Positions 11,161 to 21,469 of a stretch of 64,000 nt of DNA are shown here, one piece after another. Both the position numbers and the translations under genes were made by a program. The notes below the pieces were generated by a model, which was not told the origin of the DNA, did not search any database, and was given only the letters and a program-made list of their open reading frames with translations. The DNA is from Lantana camara (lineage: Eukaryota; Streptophyta; Magnoliopsida; Lamiales; Verbenaceae): positions 35,089,001 through 35,153,000 of the forward strand of contig CM074858.1 in the NCBI GenBank assembly GCA_037501455.1, written 5' to 3'. The first letter of the stretch is position 1; every line of letters starts with the position of its first letter.

Positions 11161-11744
11161 GATTCAGCTTCCGCTTGTCAACACTGATTTAGGAGTTCAC
11201 CGAAGCTCCTGCATAATTCCATCATCTCTAAAATCGGAATTCCATATGTAGAATTATTCAATGAACCCTCTCCTTTATACCCCGTGGTAATCTTCAACCC
11301 GAATTTAGTAACTTAGCTTCTCTCTTAACAACTTAACCATTAAAGCCATCTTATTCATTTTCGATCACCACCATTAGGACTTCCAGGTCTTCCTTAATTT
11401 GCATCCCCATTGTTCCGACTAAAATATTTCTTCGGGCACAACTTTAATCTTCCAATGTGTCTCTCGGTCGTGCTCTCCCCCTTAAAATTTCTGCCTTTAC
11501 ATGCTGAACCCCATCTATCCTTCCTTCATTGGAATTCTTGATGTGAAATTTTTCATTAGGGAGGGTTTTAGCTAGAATAGCAACCTAAAGATTTTGCCTT
11601 TCAACTTCTCTTCTAATTCTGTTGATGTCCGAAACCCCTTTCCTACTCTTATCCGATCTGAACACCCCGAAGCCAACTCTAGCCTTGCTTCTCTTTCTGA
11701 AATCCCATTTCCATCAACCTATCCCTTACCTGAAGTTCTTTATT

Positions 11745-11764
11745 CCCCCCCCCCCCCCCCCCCC
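11745..11764 (+). repeat. Poly-C tract, 20 C
   Basis: An uninterrupted run of 20 C. The G4 homologue at about 59140 reads 'tttattttccgaagtc', so the run is an expansion here or an assembly or base-calling artefact. Confidence 0.85.
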
Positions 11765-12225
11765 GACGTCATCTCCCTTGTAATGAGCAACCCCATTGTT
11801 TCTTTTCATCTAAATTCGGATGTGTCTCGATTAAGATGATACTGGACAGATGAGGTAAAGGAACTTCCTATCAATTAAACAGTAAAATGCATGATGGGTT
11901 AAGATGACAATACACGTGGTACACTTGCAACAATTAAATATGCAACACATTAAAGCAATGGAATTAAATAAGGATGCACGCACAAACGTAAGTAAAGAAA
12001 ATTAAATAATTTGATATGAAGTATGATGCACGTGCCATGAATGCATTGAACCTGTCACCAAGATGGTAAGTTGTTAGCTCGGTAGCTTTTCCTCGTTTCT
12101 CTAATCACGGGCTTACTTTGACTTGCCGATCATTCCTTGTCTTTCCCACGGTCTTCAAGATTTCCATGAGTCTTTCTGCATCAACTTGTATCTTCCACCG
12201 TCCGGGATTGCAGTTTCTTGATCCC

Positions 12226-12230
12226 AAAAT
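12226..12230. repeat. Target-site duplication AAAAT, left of G1 complex
   Basis: AAAAT before the LTR A start, repeated at 24854-24858 after LTR C and at 43675-43679 after LTR E. Confidence 0.88.
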
Positions 12231-12754
12231 TGTGATGCCCCGTCCGATAAATCGTACAAGTATGCGTCACGAGAGAGTTTATCGTACGCATTTATGTGAT
12301 TTAATTCACTTTTTATGTGTTTAATTCCAACTTTGATTGAAAATGTGACTTAATTGACAAAAAATCCAAAATGGTAAAATATGAATTCTTACATGACAAC
12401 TTAAGAACGGAACTTATGTGAATTTATATTAATTGTTAGAGTTGGATTTAAATAGGACTTGGACCTATTTGTGTGTTTTGGGCCTAACTCATATTAGGTA
12501 AGTTTGGGTCGTTCGAGACCAATATGAGCTCGGGAATTCGAATTAGAATTTTGACACCACATTGGACTTGATTCGGCGATTCGGGTCTAATGGAATTTAC
12601 TTTATATTTTTTGAAAACCGTTTAGACCTTGAACCTTTTTAATTTTGACCTATTGGGCCGAAAGTCATTTAGTTGAGCCCAAATCCTAATAAAGCTTCTA
12701 GCCTCATATTATATCTTGGAAACCCTAACCTTGACCTAGAATTATTATCCACCG

Positions 12755-12763
12755 TATATATAG
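12755..12763 (+). promoter_or_regulatory. TATA box, LTR A
   Basis: TATATATAG, about 520 bp into the LTR, followed by a pyrimidine-rich leader. The same spot reads TATAAATA in LTRs C and E, and is decayed in B (AAATAAATA) and D (TATGAATA). Confidence 0.65.
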
Positions 12764-12910
12764 CCTTATCCCTTCTCATTTCATTTCAAACCTCACTTCA
12801 CACAAATCATATCATCCATGGAAGAGCTACAAGAGAGGATGAAGATCTAAGACTTTCCTATACCTTCAAGAGCTCATATCTCCCTCGTTTCTTCATCATT
12901 TCAAGAGCCA

Positions 12911-12918
12911 AGGTAAGC
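12911..12918 (+). other. Predicted 5' splice site in LTR A leader
   Basis: AG|GTAAGC at 12911-12917, conserved in all five G1 LTRs (GT also at 16871, 22399, 35984 and 41213). It lies about 150 nt after the TATA box. Confidence 0.6.
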
Positions 12919-13370
12919 TACGGATTTCCCTTGATGTGTATTTCATTTCTATCTATGAATCCTAGCATGAAACTGAATGTATGAGCTTGTATGAGGAAGT
13001 CTTGTGAAAATGGTGATTTATGCCCAACTTGAAGAATATGGTTTATATGATGAGATCTTCAATTCCTTGAGCAAGCATTGATGATTGGAATGCTCCTTAT
13101 GTGTCTCAGTTGCTGGAAATTCGTGTATGGAAGACTAGAGATTAATATCTTCATGTTTAAACTTGAAATTCATGAAAATGGGTTTTTGAGATTTTGGGCA
13201 AAACCTTCTTAAACTTGGATTAATTGATGTTTTGATGCTAAGCATGAGTTATATGATGATCTACTTGAATTTCGTGATGTTTTATGGTAGATTTCGTGTT
13301 GGTTTGATGATTTTTCGTGTTCCCCTTCTTCTTCCCGAAACTGTTAAGTTTCTGCTCCAGATCTATGGCC

Positions 13371-13561
13371 GGAATGGCCGTTCCTGTTTGTGCTTTGAGC
13401 CGGGAACGACACTTTCGGGCTAGGGTTTGGTTTTGGCAGCGAACATGGGAATGCCCAGTCCCATGTATGCTTGGACTGGGAACGGCCGTTCCTAGTCTCG
13501 CTGCCTTTGGGTGTGGGAAGGCCCGTTCCCATGCAAGGCTATGCATGGGAATGGTCGTTCC
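13371..13561. repeat. Palindrome array, LTR A
   Basis: Six units around GGAACGGCCGTTCC with varied outer arms. Here several are decayed, for example CATGGGAATGCCCAGTCCCATG split by mismatches at 13445-13466, and GGGAACGGCCGTTCC at 13480-13494. See LTR B for the best-preserved units. Confidence 0.9.
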
Positions 13562-15406
13562 CAACCCCCTATTCTCCTTTTATGCATGTTCTTTTGTGTT
13601 TACCTGATCCGTTTGAGATGCTTTATGAATTATAGGTTATGATATGACTTCGATTCCATTCTTAGATGATAATACGTCATTTTAATTGAAGAACTTCGTA
13701 TGAAAGTTTGTCCTATGTTATGCTACTTGACCTATGTGATTCATATCATTCCATAATGCATTGCTGAACCTTAATACTTCGTTAATTGCATGATTTGGTG
13801 GAATATGTGAACTATGCTACGTGACCTATGTGTACACTTCATTCCATATTACATATCATTCATGTCTTGACACGCCGTGCGTCTTACTTGGTTCATATAG
13901 AGTTTAAGTCTGGGCTTCTGTATGTCTTGTCACAGAGTTTGGTGGTGCGGGTGGGCCCGTGGTTTAGAGTGTTTGGCCCTTCATACTCTCAGACTCTACT
14001 TGCACAAGTTGAGGTTTAGGATTTTGTATAGTTATGCGACCTATGGCCTTTACATGCTGATTTCGACCCTTGCATGCGAGTATACCCTACTATAAATATG
14101 TATGTGTTGGATATGATATGTTTATGAACTTCGCGTGTGTCCTGCTTGGGAGGGAGCCTTCGTGACTTAAACTCCATCGCGTAGGGATAAAATATATAAA
14201 CCAGTTTCTGAAGCATATGTAAGCTATTTTGGAAAAACAGTTGTGTTGTGATTATGTAGCGAGATTGCCATGAAAGATTGGCATATGTTATATTCTGTTG
14301 TCATCCGTTGTGATTTGTTCTGTTGTAATCCGTTGTGGATCTGATCCTGGAGAGCTGCGGGTAATGGATCCGCCGGAATGGTTAGGGCCGTCGGGGTATT
14401 CATCTATTTCGTAGTTCCATTTGAGATATCTTCACGCGACCCGTGCTGTAGGGAAGGTGTGGTATCTTAAGCCTTCGGCTAAGGCCGGGGAGGACTCTTG
14501 TGGGTTCGCCACCCCTTGAGGGTGAGTCTATTTTTAGACGGTTTATTATAGATGGTTATGGCCAACGCGTGGCTCTTCCATCGTTGGAGTAGAGGTTGGA
14601 TTGATTTTGATTTATGTTATGAGGATTTGAGGTTGGAAGCTCGTATTCGCCGAGCAGTTGATTATGTTATGTTATGGAATTATGAATCAGGATAGAGTCT
14701 TTCTGAAAAATGGTTTCTAAAACTTATATCTCTATTTCTTTGGGTTATTTTGAAATGTTTTGGTATGCAACACCTATCCTCGGTTCATGAGTCCATCATT
14801 TTATTCTGTGCTGTGCTCTTTATATATATATATTGTGGGTGTGCGTTAGCCCCCTCACTTAGTCAGTTGACTGACACCTTATTTTATCTTTTAGTTTACC
14901 GGTTTCCTTTTTGGCTCGAGCTAGGCGGAAGTGAGTCTTCGGAGTCACTCTTGTCAGTCTAGAAGGTGTTAGGATTCATTTTTCTCATACTTTGCCTATG
15001 TTATGTATCTATGTTTCACACTTACAGATTATGTTTACATTCTACCTAGATTTAAACCCATGTGGGGTTAGTAAGTTAGTATTTGGATGTTATTGGATAT
15101 TGATGATATTTATGTTGTTTATTATGTTGGATTACGGATTGATATTCGGGACTAGGTATCTATGCTAGTTGAACCTGTCACCTGTTTTGTATGTTTTGTT
15201 TTAAATGCTTCCGCTATCTAATGTTGTTGGTTTTAATTGCTTCCGCACTCTGAGTTTATCAAGTTAAATCCGCCTAGCCTAGTGTGTGAGTTGGTCTCCC
15301 GTTCGCTATGATTCGGATTCGGGCATTGACTTCCTATTTCACGACCGAGTCTGAGTCCTAGTGCGGGGGATGTGGTATCCTCAGTCTGGGGTGCTACATC
15401 CTTAAG

Positions 15407-15418
15407 TGGTATCTGAGC
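15407..15418 (+). other. G1 primer-binding site, unit A
   Basis: TGGTATCTGAGC, one mismatch from the initiator-Met complement TGGTATCAGAGC, eight bases after the LTR. Confidence 0.85.
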
Positions 15419-15650
15419 TCTAGGTTGTAAAACCGAGCTCTAGTGTCGTGTTGAGTCTGTCTAGGTTGCACGGCATAGGACAACTTGGTTATGTATGCAT
15501 GTACATCACAGTTTGATAGTCAATGCATTTGAATTTCCATCACTTTGCCAAACTTACATTACATGAAGTATTACATTTTTTTGGTGGTTTGCTTGATTTA
15601 TTAAGTGACATGAGCATTTACTAACCAACATGCATACACATGTGCTGTAG

Positions 15651-15666
15651 TTGTTGATATTTCAGG
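15651..15666 (+). other. Predicted 3' splice site before gag A
   Basis: TTGTTGATATTTCAG|G. The AG at 15664-15665 lies one base before the gag ATG at 15667. The same arrangement is found before gag B (AG 19608-19609) and gag D (AG 38732-38733). Confidence 0.55.
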
Positions 15667-16217
15667 ATGATACCCTACGGTCAGTCTTCTCAACTTAATC
15701 TGTATGATCAAGCGCAACCTTCAACCGACTTAGTGCCTATGAACCCCATGGCGAGGTTGTATATGGAGTTCAAGTCTTTCAACCCTGCCCTATTCGAAGG
15801 AGGTGATGAAATTTGTGCTAGTCAGTGGCTTTCGGGGATAGAGGGCTTATTTGAAGCGTGGCCATGCAGCACTCTCAATATGGCACGACTTACCTCACCA
15901 TTTTTACGTAGGCCTGCAAAACAATGGTGGGTAGAAGTTGTTCAGAGTTCTAGGGCAAGGGGTGAGGGATTGACATGGGAAGTGTTCGTCCTGGACTTTA
16001 GGAAGAGGTTCACACCGGCCACCCTACAGAAGCAGAAATTGGAAGCCTTTTTCACGTTGAAGCAAGGGGATAAGACCGTTGAGGGCTAGAGGGAGGAGTT
16101 TGAGAGATTCGGTATGTTTGTACCCCACATCATGGGAAGTGATTGGATGAACGCTAGGCATTTCTTGGAAGGTCTTCGGGATGAGTTCAAGGAAGCCTTA
16201 ATCGCAGAGGATACAAG
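15667..16217 (+). pseudogene. gag A, truncated
   Basis: Gag N-terminal half starting MIPYGQSSQ, ATG at 15667. The retrotransposon-gag core is clear (AKQWWVEVVQS, FVLDFRKRFTPATLQKQKLEAFFTLKQGDKTVEG). A TAG at 16087-16089 interrupts where gag B has TAT (Tyr). The frame then continues (REEFERFGMFVPHIMGSDW...EALIAEDT) until it runs straight into LTR B sequence at 16217, so knuckles and everything downstream are lost. The TAG is shared with gag C and gag D. It cannot make capsid as it stands. Confidence 0.92.
16212..16217. other. Recombination junction gag A / LTR B
   Basis: TACAAG belongs to both partners: gag reads 'gaggatacaagcacttgg' (gag B, 20153), the LTR reads 'cgtacaagtatacgtca' (LTR C, 21739). 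The join therefore sits in 6 bp of microhomology and removed the first ~25 bp of LTR B. Confidence 0.85.
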
Positions 16218-19200
16218 TATACGTCATGAGAGAGTTTACCGTACACACTTATGTTATTTAATTCCCTTTTTATGTGTTTTATTCCAACTTTGATTGAAAA
16301 TGTGACTTAATTGACAAAAAATCCAAAATGGTAAAATATGAATTCTTGCATGACAACTTAAGAACGGAACTTATGTGAATTTAAATTAATTGTTAGAGTT
16401 GGGTTTAAATAGGACTTGGACCTATTTGTGTGTTTTGGCCCTAACTCATGTTAGGTAAGTTTGGGTCATTCGAGACCAATATGAGCTCGGGAATTCGAAT
16501 TCAAATTTCGACACCACCATTGGACTTGATTCGGCGATTCGGCTATAATGGAATTTACTTTATATTTTTCGGAAACCGTTTAGACCTTGAACCTTTTTAA
16601 TTTTGACCTATTGGGCCGAAAGTCATTTATTTGAGCCCAAATCCTAATAAAACCTCTAGCCTCATATTATATCTTGGAAACCCTAACCTTGACCTAGAAT
16701 TATTAGCCACCAAATAAATAGCCTTATCACTTCTCATTTCATTTCAAACCTCTCTTCACACAAATCATATCATCCATGGAGGAGCTTCGAGAGAGGATAA
16801 AGATCTAAGACTTTCCTACACCTTCAAGAGCTCATATCTCCCTCGTTTCTTCATCATTTCAAGAGCCAAGGTAAGCTACGGATTTCCCTTGATGTGTATT
16901 TCATTTCTATCTATGAATCATAGCATGAAATTGAATATATGAGCTTGTATGAGGAAGTCTTGTTAAAATGGTGATTTATGCCCAACTTGAAGAATATGGT
17001 TTATATGGTGAGATCTTGAATTCCTTGAGCAAGCTTTGATGATATGTGTCTTAGTTGCTGGAAATTCGTGTATGGAAGACTAGGGATTCATATCTTCATG
17101 TTTAAGCTTGAAATTCATGGAAATGGGTGTTTGAGATTTTGGGCAAAACCTTCTTAAACTTGGATTAATTGATGTTTTGATGCTAAGCATGAGTTATATG
17201 ATGATATACTTGAATTTCGTGATGTTTTATGGTAGATTTCGTGTTGGTTTGATGATTTTTGGTGTTTCCCTTCTTCTTCCCGAAACTGTCAAGTTTTTAC
17301 TCCAGATCTATGGCTGGAACGGCCATTCCCGTTTGTGCTTTGAGCCCGGAACGGCCCTTCCGGGCTAGGGTTTGGTTTTGGCGGGTAACATCGGAACGCC
17401 CGTTCCCATGTATGCTTGGACTGGGAACGGCCGTTCCCAGTCTCGCTGGCTTAGGGTGTGGGAAGGCCCGTTCCCATGGAAGGCTATGCATGGGAATGGC
17501 CGTTCCCAACCCCCAGTTCCCCTTTTATGCATGTTCATTTCTGTTTACGTGATCCGTTTGAGATGCTTTATGAATTATAGGTTATGATATGACTTCGATT
17601 CCATTCTTAGATGATAATACGTCATTTTAATTGAATAACTTCATATGAAAGTGTGTCCTATGTTATGCTACTTGACCTATGTGATTCATATCATTCCATA
17701 ACGCATTGTTGAACCTTAATACTTCGTTAATTGTATGATTTGGTGGAATATGTGAACTATGCTACGTGACCTATGTGTACACTTCATTCCATATTACATA
17801 TCATTCATCTCTTGATACGCCGTGCGTCTTACTTGGTTCATATAGAGTTTAAGTCTGGGCTTCTGTATGTCTTGTCACAGAGTTTGGTGGTGCGGGTGGG
17901 CCCGTGGTTTAGAGTGTTTGGCCCTTCACACTCTCAGACTCTACTTGCACAAGGTGAGGTTTAGGATTTTGTATAGTTATGCGACCTATGGCCTTTACAT
18001 GCTGATTTCTACCCTTACATGCGAGTATGCCCTACTATAAATATGTATTTGTTGGATATGATATGTTTACAAACTTCGCGTGTGTCCTGCGTGGGAGGTA
18101 GTCTTTGTCGCTTAAACTCCATCGTTTAGGGATAAAATATATAAACCAGTTTCTGAAGCATATGTAAGCTATTTTGGAAGAACAGTTGTGTTGCGATTAT
18201 GTAGCGAGATTGCCATGAAAGATTAGCGTATGTTATATTCTATTGTGATCCGTTGTAACCTGTTCTGTTGTGATCCGTTGTGGATCTGATCCTGGAGAGC
18301 TGCGGGTAATGGATCCCCCGGAATGGGTAGGGCCGTCGGGGTATTCATCTATTTCGTAGTTCCATTTGAGATATCTTCATGCGACCCGTACTGTAGGGAA
18401 GGTGTGGTATCTTGATCCTTCGGCTAAGGCCGGGGAGGACTCTTGTGGGTTCGCTACCCCTTGAGGGTGAGTTTATTTTTAGACGGTTTATTATAGATGG
18501 TTAGGGCCAACACGTGGCTCTTCCATCATTGGAGTAGAGGTTGGATTGATTTTGATTTATGTTATGAGGAGTTGAGGTTGGAAGCTCGTACTCGCCGAGC
18601 AGTTGATTATGTTATGTTATGGAATTCTGAATCGGGCTAGAGTCTTTCTAAAAAATGGTTTCTAAAACTTATATCTATATTTCTATGGGTTATTTTGAAA
18701 TGTTTTGGTATGCAACACCTATCCTCGGTTCATGAGTCCATCCTTTTATTTTGTGCTGTGCTCTTTGTATATATATATTGTGGGTGTGCGTTAGCCCCCT
18801 CACTCAGTCAGTTGACTGACACCTCATTTTATCTTTTAGTTTGCAGGTTTTCTTTTTAGCTCGAGCTAGGCGGAAGTGAGTCTTCGGAGTCACTCTTGTC
18901 AGTCTAGTAGGTGTTAGGATGCATTTATCACATACTTTGCCTATGTTATGTATCTATGTTTCACACTTGCAGATTATGTTTACATTCTACCTAGATTTAA
19001 ACCCGCGTGGGGTTAGTAAGCCAGTATTTAGATGTTACTGGATATTGATGATATTTATGTTGTTTATTATGTTGGATTACGGATTGATATTCGGGACGAG
19101 GTATCTATGCTAGTTGAACCCGTCACCTGCTTTGCATGTTTTGTTTTAAATGCTTCCGCTATCTATTGTTGTTGGTTTTTATTGCTTCCGCACTCTGAGT

Positions 19201-19343
19201 TTGTCAAGTTAAATCCGCCTAACCTAGTGTGTGAGTTGGTCTCCCGTTTGCTACGATTCGGATTCGGGCATGGACTTCCTATTTCATGACCGAGTCTGAG
19301 TCTTAGTGCGGGGGATGTGGTATCCTCCGTTTGGGGTGCTACA
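16218..19343 (+). mobile_element. G1 LTR B, 5' end missing
   Basis: Matches the other G1 LTRs from about base 25 onward and ends GGGGTGCTACA at 19343, followed by a perfect primer-binding site. Its TATA position is degraded (16712-16720). It differs from A/D and C/E ('cccccagttcccc'), so it is a third LTR lineage inside one insertion. The splice donor GTAAGC at 16871 is intact. Confidence 0.92.
17312..17500. repeat. Palindrome array, LTR B (best-preserved units)
   Basis: Units: GGAACGGCCATTCC (about 17315); GCCCGGAA/TTCCGGGC around CGGCCC (about 17344-17365); a unit with outer CAT/ATG (about 17388-17410); a perfect 24-bp palindrome at 17419-17442 centred on CGGCCG; GGGAAGGCCCGTTCCC (about 17461); GGGAATGGCCGTTCCC (about 17493). 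The inner arms are constant while the outer arms (GCCC/GGGC, CAT/ATG, GACT/AGTC) are unit-specific and self-complementary. Confidence 0.93.
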
Positions 19344-19351
19344 TCCTTAAG

Positions 19352-19363
19352 TGGTATCAGAGC
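19352..19363 (+). other. G1 primer-binding site, unit B
   Basis: TGGTATCAGAGC, perfect complement to the initiator-Met tRNA 3' end, eight bases after LTR B. Confidence 0.92.
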
Positions 19364-19610
19364 TTTAGGTTGCAAAACCGAGCTCTAGTGTCATGTTGAG
19401 TCTGTCTAGGTTGTACGGCTTAGGACAACTTGGTTATGTGTGCATGTACATCACAGTTTGATAGTCTATGCATTTGAATTTCCAACACTTTGCCAAACTT
19501 ACATTACATGAAGTATTACATTTCTTTGGTGCTTTGCTTGATTTATTAAGTGACATGAGCATTTACTAACCTACATCATATACATGTGCTGTAGTTGTTG
19601 ATATTTCAGG

Positions 19611-20369
19611 ATGATACCCTACGGTCAGTCTTCTCAACCTAATCTGTATGATCAAGGGAAACCTTCAACCGACTTACCGCCTATGAACCCCGTGGCGAGG
19701 TTGTATCTGGAGTTCAAGTCTTTCAACCCTGCCCTATTCGAAGGACGTGATAAAATTTGTGCCAGTCAGTGGCTTTCGGGGATAGAGGGCTTATTTGAAG
19801 CGTGGCCATGCAACACTCTCAATATGGCACGACTTACCTCACTACTTTTATGTGGGCCGGCAAAACAATGGTGGGTAGAAGTTGTTCAGAGTTCTGGGGC
19901 AAGGGGTGAGGGATTCACATGGGATGTGTTCGTCCTGGACTTTAGGAAGAGGTTCACACCGGCCACCCTACAGAAGCAGAAATTGGAAGCCTTTTTCACG
20001 TTGAAGCAAGGGGAAAAGACCGTTGAGGGCTATAGGGAGGAGTTTGAGAGATTGGGTATGTTTGTACCCCACATCATGGGAAGTGATTGGATGAAGGCTA
20101 GGCATTTCTTGGAAGGTCTTCGGGATGAGTTCAAGGAAGCCTTAATCTCAGAGGATACAAGCACTTGGGATAAAGCCACGGAGAAAGCATTACAAGTTGA
20201 AAAGAGGTGGTTGATAAAAAGTAAGGAATCCGATCAACAAGGAACTCGAACCAAGAAGATTCGTGAAAAGAAGCATAAGAACAGAGACCCTCGAAAGTTG
20301 AAGAAAGAAATCCAACCGTGTACCCATTGTGGAGGAATCAACCATCCTTATGACGCATGTTGGGATTGA
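19611..20369 (+). CDS. Gag B, Ty3/gypsy capsid protein, 252 aa (best frame in the window)
   Basis: Gag forms the cytoplasmic virus-like particle that packages element RNA. Start at ATG 19611, just after the predicted splice acceptor, shared by copies A and D. Residues ~1-80: variable N-terminus (MIPYGQSSQPNLYDQGKPS). Residues ~80-195: retrotransposon-gag domain (PAKQWWVEVVQ, FVLDFRKRFTPATLQ, LKQGEKTVEGYREEFERLG, ARHFLEGLRDEFKEAL). Residues ~215-235 are a basic stretch. The C-terminus has a CCHC knuckle CTHCGGINHPYDACW. The TGA after Trp-Asp also ends copies C and D. It lies between knuckle 1 and knuckle 2, so a longer ancestral Gag is likely. Only this copy has Tyr instead of TAG in the middle. 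Whether it is expressed is unknown. Confidence 0.85.
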   Translation: MIPYGQSSQPNLYDQGKPSTDLPPMNPVARLYLEFKSFNPALFEGRDKICASQWLSGIEGLFEAWPCNTLNMARLTSLLLCGPAKQWWVEVVQSSGARGEGFTWDVFVLDFRKRFTPATLQKQKLEAFFTLKQGEKTVEGYREEFERLGMFVPHIMGSDWMKARHFLEGLRDEFKEALISEDTSTWDKATEKALQVEKRWLIKSKESDQQGTRTKKIREKKHKNRDPRKLKKEIQPCTHCGGINHPYDACWD

Positions 20370-20824
20370 TTGAAGAGGTGCTATGCTTACGGGTCAATGG
20401 ACCACAAGGTTTTCGATTGTGACCAATCGAGAGCTAAGAAACGACGAGTACGAGAGGGGTGTATTCAAATAAAGAACCAACAAGGACCCGATGTTTCCGA
20501 TACCCCCATCGTACCACAAGACTTTGTCAACAAGAAGCCCCGAACTACTACTCCCGTAACACCTCAAGTTTTACCGGCCCCAGCTCAGGCCCGATGCTCT
20601 CACTGTCAGGGTTTTCATCAATTGGAGAAGTGTTGGAGGTATTTGGGTAGATGCTTGGTATGTTGGTTCTGCTGAAGGACACCTGTTCAAAGAAGAGGCA
20701 AGCTATTCAGGCACGTGCATACGCCCTTGATGGAAAGGAGGAAGCATCAGAGGTTAATCAGAATGCCGCAGTGGAAGGTACAATAAACATTCATAGCACG
20801 AGCATACATACATCGTTTATTTGA
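20370..20824 (+). pseudogene. Gag C-terminus and start of aspartic protease, broken
   Basis: Continues in frame after the TGA. A second knuckle, CYAYGSMDHKVFDC, has its second Cys changed to Tyr (Cys in copies C and D), and a third is CSHCQGFHQLEKCW. A +1 shift near 20650-20665 then leads to QAIQARAYALDGKEEASEV and VEGTINIHSTSI, the usual gag-protease junction of chromoviruses. The frame ends at 20822-20824 before any D-T/S-G-A catalytic motif, so the protease is only a stub. Pol is deleted from here to the chromodomain remnant at 21470. Confidence 0.75.
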
Positions 20825-20943
20825 CTCTTATTATTATGTGATATACTTGCTAATTATGATATGCGTTGATTGTTGTAATTTTCAACTATGCTACTTCGAT
20901 GTGCGTAGGCACAAGTGCTTCGAATAATTGTATTTATGTGCCA

Positions 20944-21406
20944 GAGAGATGTCAGAATCTCTCGTTCTTAGTGTGAGGAAGATTTAATTCTCTCTATTTA
21001 CGTGCTTGGGAGATGTTAATCCTCTCGATTTATGTGTTAGAGCGTCGCAGGATTCTCTACTTATGTGATGGAAAGATGTTGGATTCTTTCTAAGCGTTGT
21101 GCACGAGAGATGTTGGATTCTCTTGTACTTAGATATTCAGGAGATGCTGGATTCTCTTGAATATAAGGGTTTGAGAAATGCTGGAACTTCTTAAACTAGA
21201 ATGTTGGAAGATGCTCAAATCTATCCAACATAGGCTGTGAGACGGGGGTTCTCTAAATTTTCTGCTCGAGAGACGGGGCTCTCTCTTATGTGATCGAGAG
21301 ACGGGGTTCTCCCGCTTTCTGTGTTCGGGAGACGGGGTGCTCTCGCTTTCTGTGTTCGAGAGACGGGGTTCTCTCACCTTTTGTGCCGAGAGATGGGATT
21401 CTCTCT
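20944..21406 (+). repeat. Tail hairpin array, unit B (about 15 units)
   Basis: Period about 30-45 nt. Each unit pairs GAGAGA-like with TCTCTC-like arms around a short loop, first GTCAGA/TGTTGGAT type, later CGGGGT. Examples: GAGAGAT/ATCTCTC (about 20944), GAAAGA/TCTTTC (about 21071), CGAGAGA/TCTCTTG, CGGGAGA/GCTCTCG (about 21326), CGAGAGA/TCTCTC (about 21356). It lies where protease-RT-RNase H-integrase would be. Some units here are more decayed than in copies C and D. Confidence 0.9.
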
Positions 21407-21469
21407 GTCTGTCTTGGTTGCGATGCACGACGACAACTGCGGACTACAAGAAGTAAAAACGGGACATCC

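Larger units (their letters stand above)
11161..12230 (-). mobile_element. G2 internal region, piece left of the G1 insertion
   Basis: Homologous by eye to the G4 internal region at about 58673-59600 (for example 'ctgacttaggagttcac', 'atgcacgtgc', 'cctgtcacca'). No usable frame: + strand frames such as 11594-11839 are not supported by codon conservation against the G4 copy. It ends exactly where LTR A starts, and the sequence resumes at 24854. Confidence 0.75.
12231..15398 (+). mobile_element. G1 LTR A, 3168 bp (5' LTR of the left complex)
   Basis: Starts TGTGATGCCCCGTCC, ends GGGGTGCTACA, followed at once by the primer-binding site, so it acts as a 5' LTR. Layout: U3 with a TATA box at 12755, leader with splice donor at 12913, palindrome array at 13371-13561, then a 3' half also found in solo LTR G5. 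It is most like LTR D: both have 'ctgcctttgggtgtggg' and 'ccccctattctcc', which LTRs C and E lack. Its short frames are by-products of the palindromes. Confidence 0.93.

Noticed and set aside
17259..17552. 97-aa + frame recurring in all G1 LTRs, with conserved frames on the opposite strand
   Set aside because: It runs across the palindrome array, which keeps both strands open by symmetry. Frameshifting differences among copies and the intronic position argue against a protein.
20944..21406. CRISPR-like regular repeats
   Set aside because: Plant DNA; units vary in length, have no unique equal-length spacers, and are self-complementary hairpins inside a retrotransposon.
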